Assembly: GCA_937990665.1 (NCBI GenBank) | Contig: CALKRF010000130.1 | Location: forward strand, 1 to 18,370 | Reading direction: 5' to 3' | Length of the DNA: 18,370 nt | Source of the DNA: an uncultured Atopobium sp. | GTDB taxonomy: Bacteria; Actinomycetota; Coriobacteriia; Coriobacteriales; Atopobiaceae | Shown here: positions 6,010-13,456 of the stretch, one piece after another | Layout: every line of letters starts with the position of its first letter | Position numbering within the stretch: position 1 is the stretch's first letter | Made by a program: the position numbers and the translations under genes | The notes under the pieces: generated by a model | Told to the model about the DNA's origin: nothing | Database searches by the model: none | The model's input: only the letters and a program-made list of their open reading frames with translations

Positions 6010-7413
6010 TTAGAAGTCAGCATTACCTACCGTACGAGGGTGAGGAATAACGTCGCGAATGTTATCCACGCCAGTGAGGTACATAACAAGGCGCTCAAAG
6101 CCAAGACCAAAGCCAGAGTGTGTGCAAGAGCCGTAACGGCGAAGATCCAAGTAATACTTGTAATCGTCGGGGTTCATACCAAGCTCAACAATGCGCTTCT
6201 CCAGAAGCTCAAGACGATCTTCTCGCTGTGAACCACCAATGATCTCGCCGATGCCTGGAACAAGGCAGTCAGCTGCGGCAACGGTCTTGCCATCATCATT
6301 AAGGCGCATGTAGAAAGCCTTAATTTCTGCTGGGTAATCAGTAACAAAGATTGGCTTCCCAAAGTGCTGCTCGGTGAGGTAACGCTCGTGCTCAGTCTGA
6401 AGGTCAATTCCCCACTCCACAGGATACTCAAACTTCTGACCAGCCTTTACTGCCTCCTGCAGAATCTCAATGGCCTCAGTATAAGAAACGCGAGAGAACT
6501 GGGAAGTTGCAACGTGGTTCAGGCGCTCAAGCAGGCCCTTATCCACAAACTTGTTGAGCATCTCAAGCTCATCTGGGCAATGCTCAAGTACGTATGCAAT
6601 AACGTAGCGGAGCATCTCTTCTGCAACATCCATATCCTGTGCAAGATCACAGAAAGCCATCTCTGGCTCAATCATCCAGAACTCTGCAGCGTGGCGGCGT
6701 GTGTTGGAGTTCTCTGCACGGAACGTTGGGCCAAAGGTATATACATCACCAAAGGCCATAGCAAAGTTCTCTGCCTGAAGCTGACCAGACACGGTGAGGT
6801 GAGAAGACTGACCAAAGAAGTCCTTTGAGTAGTCAACATCGCCCTTCTCGGTACGTGGAACATTGTTCAAGTCAAGCGTGGTAACACGGAACATCTCGCC
6901 TGCGCCCTCAGCATCAGATGCGGTGATGATAGGCGTATTCACGTAGACAAAGCCGCGATTCTGGAAGAACTGGTGGATAGCAAAAGCAGCCACAGAACGG
7001 ATGCGGAAGACCGCGCGGAACATATTGGTGCGAGGACGAAGGTGCTGCTGCGTACGAAGGTACTCAAGAGACTGACGCTTCTTCTGCATTGGATAGTCAG
7101 GGCTGGATGGTCCCTCAATCACAATAGTCTGTGCCTGCAGCTCAATAGGCTGTGGACGATCAGGAGTAAGCTCAAGGACTCCCTCAATAATCAGAGCAGC
7201 GCCAACGCCACAGGAAGCAACCTCCTCGTAATTGCCAAGGTTCTCACGATTCATAACAACCTGTAGGTCTTTGAAGCAGCTACCGTCATTAAGTGTGACG
7301 AAGCCAAAATTCTTCATATCCCTTACTGAACGTACCCAGCCGGCCACCGTAACCTTTTGGCCACCAAGTTGCTCTGCATCTGCGTACAATGCAGAAATCG
7401 TGATGCGCTCCAC
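6010..7413 (-). CDS. asnS: Asparaginyl-tRNA synthetase
   Basis: Charges tRNA-Asn with asparagine in the cytosol (class IIb aminoacyl-tRNA synthetase). An N-terminal OB-fold anticodon-binding domain (about 1-105, containing VAGWVRSVRDMKNFGFVTLNDGS) is followed by the class II catalytic domain. Motif 2 is FRAENSNTRRHAAEFWMIEPE (about 231-251). Motif 3 is GFGLGFERLVMYLTG (about 434-448), and the C-terminus ends PHPRTVGNADF as usual for AsnRS. With the GTG start at 7413 it has 467 residues, close to the usual length. That start is preferred because AGGAGG lies 8 nt upstream. An ATG two codons earlier (7419) is only 2 nt from the same site, too close for normal initiation. The leader holds two tandem 20-bp hairpin repeats (7437-7476). 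The gene is divergent from pyrE. Confidence 0.95.
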   Translation of the reverse strand: MERITISALYADAEQLGGQKVTVAGWVRSVRDMKNFGFVTLNDGSCFKDLQVVMNRENLGNYEEVASCGVGAALIIEGVLELTPDRPQPIELQAQTIVIEGPSSPDYPMQKKRQSLEYLRTQQHLRPRTNMFRAVFRIRSVAAFAIHQFFQNRGFVYVNTPIITASDAEGAGEMFRVTTLDLNNVPRTEKGDVDYSKDFFGQSSHLTVSGQLQAENFAMAFGDVYTFGPTFRAENSNTRRHAAEFWMIEPEMAFCDLAQDMDVAEEMLRYVIAYVLEHCPDELEMLNKFVDKGLLERLNHVATSQFSRVSYTEAIEILQEAVKAGQKFEYPVEWGIDLQTEHERYLTEQHFGKPIFVTDYPAEIKAFYMRLNDDGKTVAAADCLVPGIGEIIGGSQREDRLELLEKRIVELGMNPDDYKYYLDLRRYGSCTHSGFGLGFERLVMYLTGVDNIRDVIPHPRTVGNADF

Positions 7414-7436
7414 GGGCATACCCTCCTTGTAACTCA

Positions 7437-7476
7437 CTCTGCAGGCTTTTCCTGCGCTCTGCAGGACTATCCTGCG
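7437..7476 (-). repeat. Two tandem 20-bp hairpin repeats in the asnS leader
   Basis: Two copies of CTCTGCAGG-NNNTN-CCTGCG lie directly adjacent (7437-7456 and 7457-7476). Each can fold as GCAGG/CCTGC with a five-base loop, and only loop bases differ between copies. They sit between the probable promoter and the asnS Shine-Dalgarno (7422-7427), so both hairpins would be in the 5' UTR. Confidence 0.75.
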
Positions 7477-7491
7477 AGACGAACAAATATC

Positions 7492-7521
7492 TATTTAGAA
7501 TACCGCATAACCACATGGCAA
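7492..7521 (-). promoter_or_regulatory. Candidate promoter for asnS
   Basis: On the minus strand TTGCCA (7521-7516, 5 of 6 to consensus) precedes TAAATA (7497-7492) with 18 nt spacing. The implied leader is about 70-75 nt and includes the two tandem hairpins. The -10 match is modest. No confident plus-strand promoter for pyrE was found in 7477-7675. Confidence 0.35.
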
Positions 7522-7675
7522 ACGTTCACTTTTATATATCTGGCGGTATTTACGCTAATCTCACACAGCCAAGCCGGCACGCCATAAAACACCTATCCGC
7601 AATTCGGCTAAACTAGTGCAGTGGAACGTACCTAAAAATTGCCGCCACGTTAAAAGGCCTGCTAAAGGAGAAACC

Positions 7676-8356
7676 ATGGAAGACTACAAGCGCGAGTTTA
7701 TTGAGTTTATGGTCCAGAGCAACGTACTTAAATTTGGCGATTTTACGCTCAAGAGTGGTCGCAAATCTCCTTTCTTCATGAACGCCGGCGCCTATGTCAC
7801 TGGCGAGCAGCTCCACAAGCTGGGCCTTTATTACGCTCGCGCCATTCACGACAACTTTGGCCTGGATTTTGACGTAGTTTTTGGTCCTGCTTACAAGGGC
7901 ATTCCCCTTTCCGTTATCACTGCAATGGGAATCAATGAGCTCTATGGCAAACAGGTTCAGTACTGCTCCAACAGAAAAGAAGCAAAAGATCACGGCGCTG
8001 ACGCTGGCATGCTTTTAGGAGCAGAGCTCAAAGACGGCCAGAGAGTGGTCATGGTTGAAGATGTCACTACCTCTGGCAAGTCTATTGAAGAGACCTATCC
8101 TCTGATTACCTCTATTGCAAACATCCAGGTAGTTGGTCTTATTGTCTCACTCAATCGCATGGAAGTTGGCAAGGGCGGAAAAGTTGCAGCTCTCCAGGAA
8201 GTCTCTGAACGCTGGGGCATACCAACCGCAGCCATTGTCTCCATGGATGAGGTTACCGAGGCCCTCTACAACAAAGAGGTTGACGGCAATGTTATTATCG
8301 ACGACACCTTGAAGAGCGCCATTGATGCCTACTACCAGCAGTATGGTGTTAAATAA
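7676..8356 (+). CDS. pyrE: Orotate phosphoribosyltransferase
   Basis: Transfers the phosphoribosyl group of PRPP to orotate, giving OMP in de novo pyrimidine synthesis (cytosol). The 226-residue protein carries FTLKSGRKSPFF (about 23-34), the orotate-binding entry typical of PyrE. The YCSNRKEAKDHG flexible loop (96-107) follows, then the PRPP-binding signature VMVEDVTTSGKSI (125-137). The start ATG at 7676 has AAAGGAG 5 nt upstream; a frame extension to 7616 has no such support. No other pyr gene is nearby. A LysR-type regulator follows after 33 bases, with the dispersed word GGCGAGAAAAAC starting on the base after the stop codon. Confidence 0.95.
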   Translation: MEDYKREFIEFMVQSNVLKFGDFTLKSGRKSPFFMNAGAYVTGEQLHKLGLYYARAIHDNFGLDFDVVFGPAYKGIPLSVITAMGINELYGKQVQYCSNRKEAKDHGADAGMLLGAELKDGQRVVMVEDVTTSGKSIEETYPLITSIANIQVVGLIVSLNRMEVGKGGKVAALQEVSERWGIPTAAIVSMDEVTEALYNKEVDGNVIIDDTLKSAIDAYYQQYGVK

Positions 8357-8389
8357 GGCGAGAAAAACCTCTGCGTAGAAACCTGACTT

Positions 8390-9304
8390 ATGACTCTGAC
8401 TCAACTTAAATACGTTCTTGCTATTGCTAAGGCAGGCACTATTAACGCCGCAGCTAAACAGCTCTTTATCTCGCAGCCTACCCTGAGTAGCGCAGTTAAA
8501 GAGCTTGAGGCCGAGCTGGGAATCTCCCTTTTTAACAGGACCAGCAAGGGTGTTGAACCTACTGCAGATGGCGAGGAGTTTTTGAGTTATGCCAGGCAAG
8601 TTGTCATGCAGACTGACCTCATCGAAGAACGCTATCTGGGCACCGCCCCTTCTAAGCAGCGCTTTTGTGTTTCTTGCCAGCACTATTCCTTTGCAGTTGA
8701 GGCTTTTGTCAACCTGATTAAAGAGCACGGCGGCTCAAAGTACGATTTCCGTATCAGAGAAACGCAAACGTACGAGATTATTGAAGATGTCTCAAAGCTA
8801 AGAAGTGAAGTAGGCGTCCTTTACCTCAACTCGTTCAACGAGCGCGTTATTAGAAAAACGTTGCAGGACCAGGGCTTGGTTTTCTCGCCATTGTTTAAGT
8901 GCAAACCAAGCGTTTTTGTGGGAAAAGATAACCCGCTGGCAAAGCGTTCCTCGGTAACACTCAACGATCTTGCCCCCTACCCTCGCCTTTCTTACGAGCA
9001 GGGCGAGCACAACGCGTTCTATTTCTCCGAGGAGCTTCTGGCAACACTTGATCGCGATAAGGACATCATGGTCCGAGACCGCGCCACTATTTTCAACCTG
9101 ATTATTGGCCTGAACGGTTACACCATCAGCACCGGCCTTATTAACGAGGAACTCAACGGCCCAAACATTGTTGCAATTCCTCTGGCTGTTGATGATTACA
9201 TGGAAGTTGGCTACGTTACACACGACGAGAAGAGCCTCTCGCCCTTTGGTGAGCTCTACATCGATGCGCTTAAGCGCTGCTGCCAGGCAGTTACATGGGT
9301 GTAA
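8390..9304 (+). CDS. LysR-type transcriptional regulator
   Basis: A 304-residue regulator of the LysR family. The N-terminal winged helix-turn-helix (about 1-60) contains the typical AGTINAAAKQLFISQPTLSSAVKELE arrangement (split across residues 15-40) and LFNRTSKGVEPTADG. A periplasmic-binding-like effector domain follows from about residue 90, with a VGVLYLN strand and a GLNGYTISTG loop. Proteins of this family usually bind near a divergent target promoter, but here the upstream gene pyrE runs in the same direction and ends 33 bases earlier. The target is therefore unclear; it may be autoregulatory or act on the AT-rich operon downstream. The start has no strong Shine-Dalgarno. Family is certain, ligand unknown. 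Confidence 0.9.
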   Translation: MTLTQLKYVLAIAKAGTINAAAKQLFISQPTLSSAVKELEAELGISLFNRTSKGVEPTADGEEFLSYARQVVMQTDLIEERYLGTAPSKQRFCVSCQHYSFAVEAFVNLIKEHGGSKYDFRIRETQTYEIIEDVSKLRSEVGVLYLNSFNERVIRKTLQDQGLVFSPLFKCKPSVFVGKDNPLAKRSSVTLNDLAPYPRLSYEQGEHNAFYFSEELLATLDRDKDIMVRDRATIFNLIIGLNGYTISTGLINEELNGPNIVAIPLAVDDYMEVGYVTHDEKSLSPFGELYIDALKRCCQAVTWV

Positions 9305-9389
9305 AGGGTCTATAAAGAAGTTAGTTGTTTTAAGTGTTCTTTATGCTTTATTAACTAAATTGAAAGCTATCCAGCTGTGGCGATTCTTT

Positions 9390-9426
9390 TTAATAAATAA
9401 TGGTTATTGAATATGTTATTTATTAA
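9390..9426. repeat. 11-bp A/T inverted repeat
   Basis: TTAATAAATAA (9390-9400) and TTATTTATTAA (9416-9426) are perfect inverses separated by 15 nt. It lies about 90 nt after the LysR stop codon. It may be an operator or a weak hairpin; its A/T-only arms make a stable terminator unlikely. Confidence 0.6.
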
Positions 9427-9496
9427 CCGATAAAAAGATACCGTTCACAGTAAAAGACGTAACAATGATGCCTATAGGAATAGAATTAAGGTAAGA

Positions 9497-9575
9497 GAGT
9501 CGGCAACTACTCCTCTACAGCAATAGGATAAAGACCGAAGAAAAACATAGTGAAGGGCGTATGGAGTCCCGACTC
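9497..9575 (+). promoter_or_regulatory. Candidate structured RNA leader of the ABC operon
   Basis: GAGTCGG (9497-9503) pairs with CCGACTC (9569-9575), and inside it ACTCC (9509-9513) pairs with GGAGT (9563-9567). This encloses a purine-rich central region of about 49 nt. The two stems total 12 pairs across an asymmetric internal loop. It lies 36 nt before the first cassette gene. It matches no riboswitch class that I recognise. Confidence 0.3.
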
Positions 9576-9611
9576 GTGTAGTAGATTTATCGAGGTCATC
9601 TGGGGTTTATT

Positions 9612-10361
9612 ATGTTTTCTCACGATTCTAGAAACTTAAGCTTAAAAACAAATAAACTTCCCCAAAAGGCTCGTTCTTTGGCAGTATTGATTGCTTGTGT
9701 CACCATTGCAGGGCTACTTTATTTTTATAGTCTTGCCCAAAAACAGGCACAAGAAGAATTTTTTGCACAACAAGTTGCACAAAGGCAAAACGAGGCCTCG
9801 GAAACTTATAAAATTGGCGATACTGTACAACTAACTGGACTTGATCAAGAAGGAGGTAATCCAGCTGAGACTCCTTTTGGGGCTTATTTACCATGGATTG
9901 GTACAATAGAGGTAACGGTAACAGACGTAACCCTTTATCATTCTATAGACGAAGCAGGATTTACCTCTGAAGCACTTAACCATTCGTCAGCACCGGAAAA
10001 TGCAAATAGCTTGTATCTAGTCTATACGCTTCATTTTAAAAACATAGATGCTGTTCAAAAACGCACCCCAAACGGGATGAGCTCTATATTACTTTCTAGC
10101 TACTCAATTAATGCCGAAGGACACGATATTTTCATGTCCCAAATCACACCTGAAAATGCCCGAATTAGCAGTTCGGAAGTGGAAAAAGAAAAAGGATATT
10201 TTTGGATTAATGCAGGAGATGAATGTGACGTCAAACTTGCTTTTGCGCTATCTCCAGAAGAACTGAGAGATGTTACTTCTATTCATCTGGCAAATATGGG
10301 AGGAATTTATTCAAACGCAAAGTTAGTTGATATACAGTCTGCATTAAAAAGTGATAAGTAG
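9612..10361 (+). CDS. Membrane-anchored extracytoplasmic protein of unknown function (first cassette gene)
   Basis: Not assigned to a characterised family. The 249-residue protein has a basic N-terminus, one hydrophobic anchor (about 23-41), a Gln/Ala/Glu-rich stalk (42-63) and an outside domain. The outside domain starts TYKIGDTVQL and includes VTVTDVTLYHSIDEAG (about 101-116) and a YLVYTLHFKN strand (about 135-144). That layout, an immunoglobulin-like beta domain behind a single anchor, recalls DUF4352/DUF5027-type surface proteins often encoded beside ABC transporters. There is no lipobox cysteine. The ATG has only a weak Shine-Dalgarno. The next gene starts 9 bases after the stop. Location next to two permeases and an ATPase suggests a substrate-sensing or sequestering partner of the transporter; this is inference. 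Confidence 0.75.
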   Translation: MFSHDSRNLSLKTNKLPQKARSLAVLIACVTIAGLLYFYSLAQKQAQEEFFAQQVAQRQNEASETYKIGDTVQLTGLDQEGGNPAETPFGAYLPWIGTIEVTVTDVTLYHSIDEAGFTSEALNHSSAPENANSLYLVYTLHFKNIDAVQKRTPNGMSSILLSSYSINAEGHDIFMSQITPENARISSSEVEKEKGYFWINAGDECDVKLAFALSPEELRDVTSIHLANMGGIYSNAKLVDIQSALKSDK

Positions 10362-10370
10362 GTGTTTGCT

Positions 10371-11258
10371 ATGAATTCATTGTTCAAGTCTGAATTTAAG
10401 CGACAGCTTACCTATAACCCATTATTTTGGGCATGTGTTGCAATTGGCATCTGTATTGCACTACTTGCTGCTTGGATTGAAATTCAAATTGAATTTAATA
10501 CCTTAGAAGCAACTCTTCAACAGGGAAATCATCTTTCTTATAACACTTTACTCTCCCTTGTTTCTGCTTATACCGCTTGGATCCCAACACGAATCGGGGA
10601 ATTTTACAGTGGACTGTACTATCTCTTATGGCCGCTTTTAGCAACCATCCCAACCGCCTGGATTTTAAGCAACGATTCAAAAGAAGGAGTGCTGGAACAG
10701 CAATGTCTTAGAATTAGAAAGGCTTGTGTTATCAGGATAAAACTATACGTAAGTTTTGTTTCTGGTGGTATTTGCTCTGCCCTACCTCTTATCCTTAATT
10801 TTTTAGCTGTAATCTGTTTCTTACCGTTATCTACACCAAAAATTTACGATGAGATATATACCGCAATCTCAATGAACTCTTTGTTCTCAGGACTCTTTTA
10901 TAACTCTCCTCTTGCTTATGTCATTGCCCTCTCCGTATTAGCCTTCATAATTGGAGGGCTGTTTTCCTGCGCCGTTTGTCTTTTTGCCAGTTTAACTAAG
11001 ACCACATTTCAAGCAATTTTCATTTCTTATTTCCTACTTCACCTGTTAGCATTCTTAGGCTCGCAATTTTCAGCAATCCTTTCCTCTGCTCACTTAAGAG
11101 AAGTAGGACAAAATGCATTCATTAAGTTAAATTTCTTTCAGTTGATAAGTTCTGAATATGCTCCAACAAAACTTGGATTTTATTTCTTCTGTTTTGTTTT
11201 GCTATTTCTAGTAATCTTCATTTCTTACAAAAAGACTTGTAGGAGTGATCTGCTATGA
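10371..11258 (+). CDS. ABC transporter permease, first subunit
   Basis: A 295-residue integral membrane protein with about six helices (near 19-37, 80-101, 126-150, 180-207, 212-236 and 268-285). It matches the ABC-2-type permease plan used in bacteriocin and antibiotic self-protection exporters. A cytoplasmic stretch with NDSKEGVLEQQ (about 101-111), before the third helix, is the usual ATPase-facing coupling segment. The start chosen is ATG at 10371, with AGGTG about 6 nt upstream. A GTG at 10362, abutting the previous stop codon, is a less likely alternative. The last codons overlap the start of the next permease by 4 bases, indicating translational coupling. The substrate cannot be told from sequence. 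Confidence 0.8.
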   Translation: MNSLFKSEFKRQLTYNPLFWACVAIGICIALLAAWIEIQIEFNTLEATLQQGNHLSYNTLLSLVSAYTAWIPTRIGEFYSGLYYLLWPLLATIPTAWILSNDSKEGVLEQQCLRIRKACVIRIKLYVSFVSGGICSALPLILNFLAVICFLPLSTPKIYDEIYTAISMNSLFSGLFYNSPLAYVIALSVLAFIIGGLFSCAVCLFASLTKTTFQAIFISYFLLHLLAFLGSQFSAILSSAHLREVGQNAFIKLNFFQLISSEYAPTKLGFYFFCFVLLFLVIFISYKKTCRSDLL

Positions 11259-12061
11259 AACATCAAATTTCAAGGAGCTTCACTCAACTTTTTGATATGC
11301 ATAAAAATCTTCTAGCAGCGCTTTTTGTGATGTTGTTATCTTGTACAGCGTTTATTTCTTCTTTTGCACAATTCAGCTTAATTACACAAGGAGGATATTC
11401 GTTTTCTTTAGGTGATTTGATTATCGCAACATTCTTCGGTTCTGCCCACACGCTCTACGTAGAGTGGACCGCGCTTTGCATCTCTTTTCTTCTCATAATC
11501 ATTATTTCTAGCTCAGACACAAATGAACATTTTTCTATTCAACGCATGATGAGGTTTGAGAAGAAAACTAGATTTTGGATTTATAGCTATATAAATATAA
11601 TCGTATCTTCTCTCTTTTTGATTGCCGTCTATATAATGACATACGTTATCTTACTTATTTGTACAGGTAATAGCCCTGATATTGCTACGCTAAATGTGGA
11701 TATCTTCATTTACCATACCGTTCAAACTGGTACAGAATTTTCACTCACAGCCCCAAAAGTATTAGCCCTTCTCGGCATTTATTATCTTGGTCTCTTGTTC
11801 TTTTCCTTTATTTACAAAGTAATGAAACTCTATACTCACAATTCACTAGCTGTATTACTAAGCGTAGCACTACTAGTTTTAGGAGAGTTTTTTCCTGAAC
11901 TTCCATTCCCCTCTACATTAATGACTTTTTCGAGACTTCTTCCATTTAATCCAGAAGGATATAGCCTTTTGTATGCAACTTTATATTTTCTTGTTGGAAT
12001 CATTTTTTTAAACATTTTTGGCCTCATCGGAACTAAAAATGCAGAGTTTGGCGGTGAGTAA
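11255..12061 (+). CDS. ABC transporter permease, second subunit
   Basis: A 268-residue membrane protein with about six predicted helices (near 19-38, 70-86, 110-136, 168-188, 196-212 and 238-258). It is divergent from the preceding permease but similar in size and layout, so the transporter is probably a permease heterodimer as in LanFEG-type systems. The ATG overlaps the upstream stop (ATGA), and AGGAG lies about 9 nt upstream. The ATPase gene starts two bases after its stop. It has no recognisable enzymatic motif, and AT-rich codons are frequent. Confidence 0.78.
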   Translation: MKHQISRSFTQLFDMHKNLLAALFVMLLSCTAFISSFAQFSLITQGGYSFSLGDLIIATFFGSAHTLYVEWTALCISFLLIIIISSSDTNEHFSIQRMMRFEKKTRFWIYSYINIIVSSLFLIAVYIMTYVILLICTGNSPDIATLNVDIFIYHTVQTGTEFSLTAPKVLALLGIYYLGLLFFSFIYKVMKLYTHNSLAVLLSVALLVLGEFFPELPFPSTLMTFSRLLPFNPEGYSLLYATLYFLVGIIFLNIFGLIGTKNAEFGGE

Positions 12062-12063
12062 AC

Positions 12064-12723
12064 ATGTCGTACATTTCAGTTGAGCATCTAACAAAAGAAA
12101 TCGGAAACGATACTGTTCTCAAGGATGTCACATTATCCCTGGAAAAGAGAGGGATAATTGGTCTCGAGGGCCAAAACGGCTCTGGTAAAACAATGCTTAT
12201 GCGAGCGGTCTGTGGTCTCATTAAGCCTACCCAAGGATATGTTTCTATTGAAAACAAAAAACTCTGGGATGATATTGATTTCCCACCAAGTGTTGGCCTG
12301 CTCCTAGAAAAACCAGCACTTCTCAGCTCATATAGCGGTCGTAAGAACCTAGAGATTCTCTCGTCAATAAAACAAATTGCGTCTGAGCAAGATATTGATG
12401 CTGCAATTAAAAAAGTAGGACTTGATCCTACAGACAAAAGACCTGTTAGGAAATACTCTCTTGGCATGAAGCAACGCTTAGGAATTGCCATGGCATTTTT
12501 TGAGCAGCCTGATTTAATTATTCTTGATGAGCCAACAAACGCTCTTGATGAAGACGGTGTCCATATGCTCACAGAGCTCATTGTTGAACAAAGAGATAGA
12601 GGCGCAACACTTCTCATATCAAGTCATGATGCTGAGTTCTTAGAGGTTGTCTGCGATGTAATTTACAAAATGAAACTCGGTAAAATTGTCGAGAAAATCG
12701 ACGTGCAAAGACGTGCATCATGA
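12064..12723 (+). CDS. ABC transporter ATP-binding subunit, BcrA/LanF-like
   Basis: A 219-residue ATPase that energises the two adjacent permeases. Walker A is GQNGSGKT (36-43), the signature is YSLGMKQRLGIA (131-142), Walker B is LIILDEPTNALD (151-162) and the switch histidine is in SSHD (186-189). The Q-loop position reads LLLEKPALL (about 79-87), with Glu where most ABC ATPases have Gln. Together with the SLGMKQRLG signature this points to the BcrA/LanF/drug-export branch. The protein is shorter than typical 300-residue BcrA proteins and lacks their C-terminal extension, as in lantibiotic-immunity ATPases. Its start lies two bases after the second permease, and its stop overlaps the next gene by 4 bases. 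Substrate unknown; a self-protection or efflux role is inference. Confidence 0.9.
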   Translation: MSYISVEHLTKEIGNDTVLKDVTLSLEKRGIIGLEGQNGSGKTMLMRAVCGLIKPTQGYVSIENKKLWDDIDFPPSVGLLLEKPALLSSYSGRKNLEILSSIKQIASEQDIDAAIKKVGLDPTDKRPVRKYSLGMKQRLGIAMAFFEQPDLIILDEPTNALDEDGVHMLTELIVEQRDRGATLLISSHDAEFLEVVCDVIYKMKLGKIVEKIDVQRRAS

Positions 12724-13346
12724 AACTAAAAAGCAAACTACCATTATTTGCAATTGCCATAAGCCTTGTACTGGTTTGTGCTCTTGGCTACAGAGTTTGG
12801 TGGGTAAATACCCATGCACTAACTATCCCTGAAGAGATTTATCAAATGGGAGAATGGGTCCCCCTCGACGGAAATTTTCATTATTCGTCTTCTGAGAATA
12901 CAAAGGGATATTCAATACGAATAACTGAAATTGCCCTAACCACATATGACGGTTACCTGGAAAAACATGGTATTACGCCACAACATCCCAATGCTCATGG
13001 CAATCAAACAAGTGTGATTGATGTAACTATAGAAATTAAAAATGATAGAGAAGAGACTGATCCTGTAGGAGGAATAGATTTTCTCGGCACGGTTTTAATT
13101 CCACAAGCCAACAACACCTATTACATTTGCGATTTAGGAAATGAAAATTCCCTTTGGCCGCTTGTCCAGCCAAATATAACCACTTCGCGAATTGCCATCA
13201 AACCGCACACCTCGTATGTTTTTCATGTGCCTTATGTAGTAAATCTTACAGGAGAGGAAATCTATAGAAATCCGATTACTGATACAACATTTGATTTGCT
13301 TGTTTCTCGTCTACCTGTAGAAAAACGAATTCGAGTGTCTTTGTAG
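12720..13346 (+). CDS. Membrane-anchored extracytoplasmic protein of unknown function (last cassette gene)
   Basis: The 208-residue protein has an N-terminal anchor or uncleaved signal (about 8-28) and an outside beta-rich domain. Recognisable stretches are IPEEIYQMGEWVPLDGNF (about 36-53), GYSIRITEIALTTYDGYL (about 63-80) and a late VFHVPYVVNL strand. I associate this pattern with DUF5028-like proteins encoded beside ABC transporters, but I cannot confirm it without a search. Its ATG overlaps the ATPase stop codon (ATGA), so it is translated with the exporter. It is unlike the first cassette protein in detail, but the plan is the same: one anchor and one outside domain. It may sense or hold the exported or offending molecule at the surface; this is inference. 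Confidence 0.78.
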   Translation: MKLKSKLPLFAIAISLVLVCALGYRVWWVNTHALTIPEEIYQMGEWVPLDGNFHYSSSENTKGYSIRITEIALTTYDGYLEKHGITPQHPNAHGNQTSVIDVTIEIKNDREETDPVGGIDFLGTVLIPQANNTYYICDLGNENSLWPLVQPNITTSRIAIKPHTSYVFHVPYVVNLTGEEIYRNPITDTTFDLLVSRLPVEKRIRVSL

Positions 13347-13360
13347 TAATTCTTACCACT

Positions 13361-13440
13361 CCCACTACAGATTGTGCCACCCCACCCACTACAGATTTCA
13401 CCACCCCCACTACAAATTGTGCCACCCCCCACTACGGATG
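13361..13440 (+). repeat. Four degenerate tandem repeats of 21-24 bp
   Basis: The core CCCACTACAGATTGTGCCAC recurs with changes at 13361, 13385, 13406 and 13428 (the last copy is truncated), giving periods of 24, 21 and 22. The strand is C-rich; the minus strand carries runs of three to six G with GGTGG patterns and could form a G-quadruplex. The array lies 15 bases after the last cassette gene and 120 before ysxC. It also encodes a Pro-Pro-Leu-Gln-Ile pattern in one frame, but I do not regard that as a gene. Confidence 0.75.
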
Positions 13441-13456
13441 AATGGATTGTTAGCTA

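Larger units (their letters stand above)
9305..9611 (+). other. AT-rich, gene-free leader region upstream of the ABC cassette
   Basis: No coding capacity is seen in this 307-base stretch. It holds an 11-bp A/T inverted repeat (9390-9426) and a candidate structured RNA (9497-9575). A weak Shine-Dalgarno (TGGGG, 9601-9605) lies 6 nt before the ATG at 9612. Composition changes here from that of pyrE/LysR to the AT-richer cassette, so this may be one edge of an acquired segment. No target-site duplication or transposase remnant was found. Confidence 0.6.

Noticed and set aside
9305..9611. tRNA or insertion-sequence remnant in the gap before the cassette
   Set aside because: No cloverleaf, TPsiC-like box, terminal inverted repeats or transposase fragment could be found.
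13361..13440. CRISPR array
   Set aside because: Repeats are contiguous with no distinct spacers, vary in sequence and period, and no cas gene is near.
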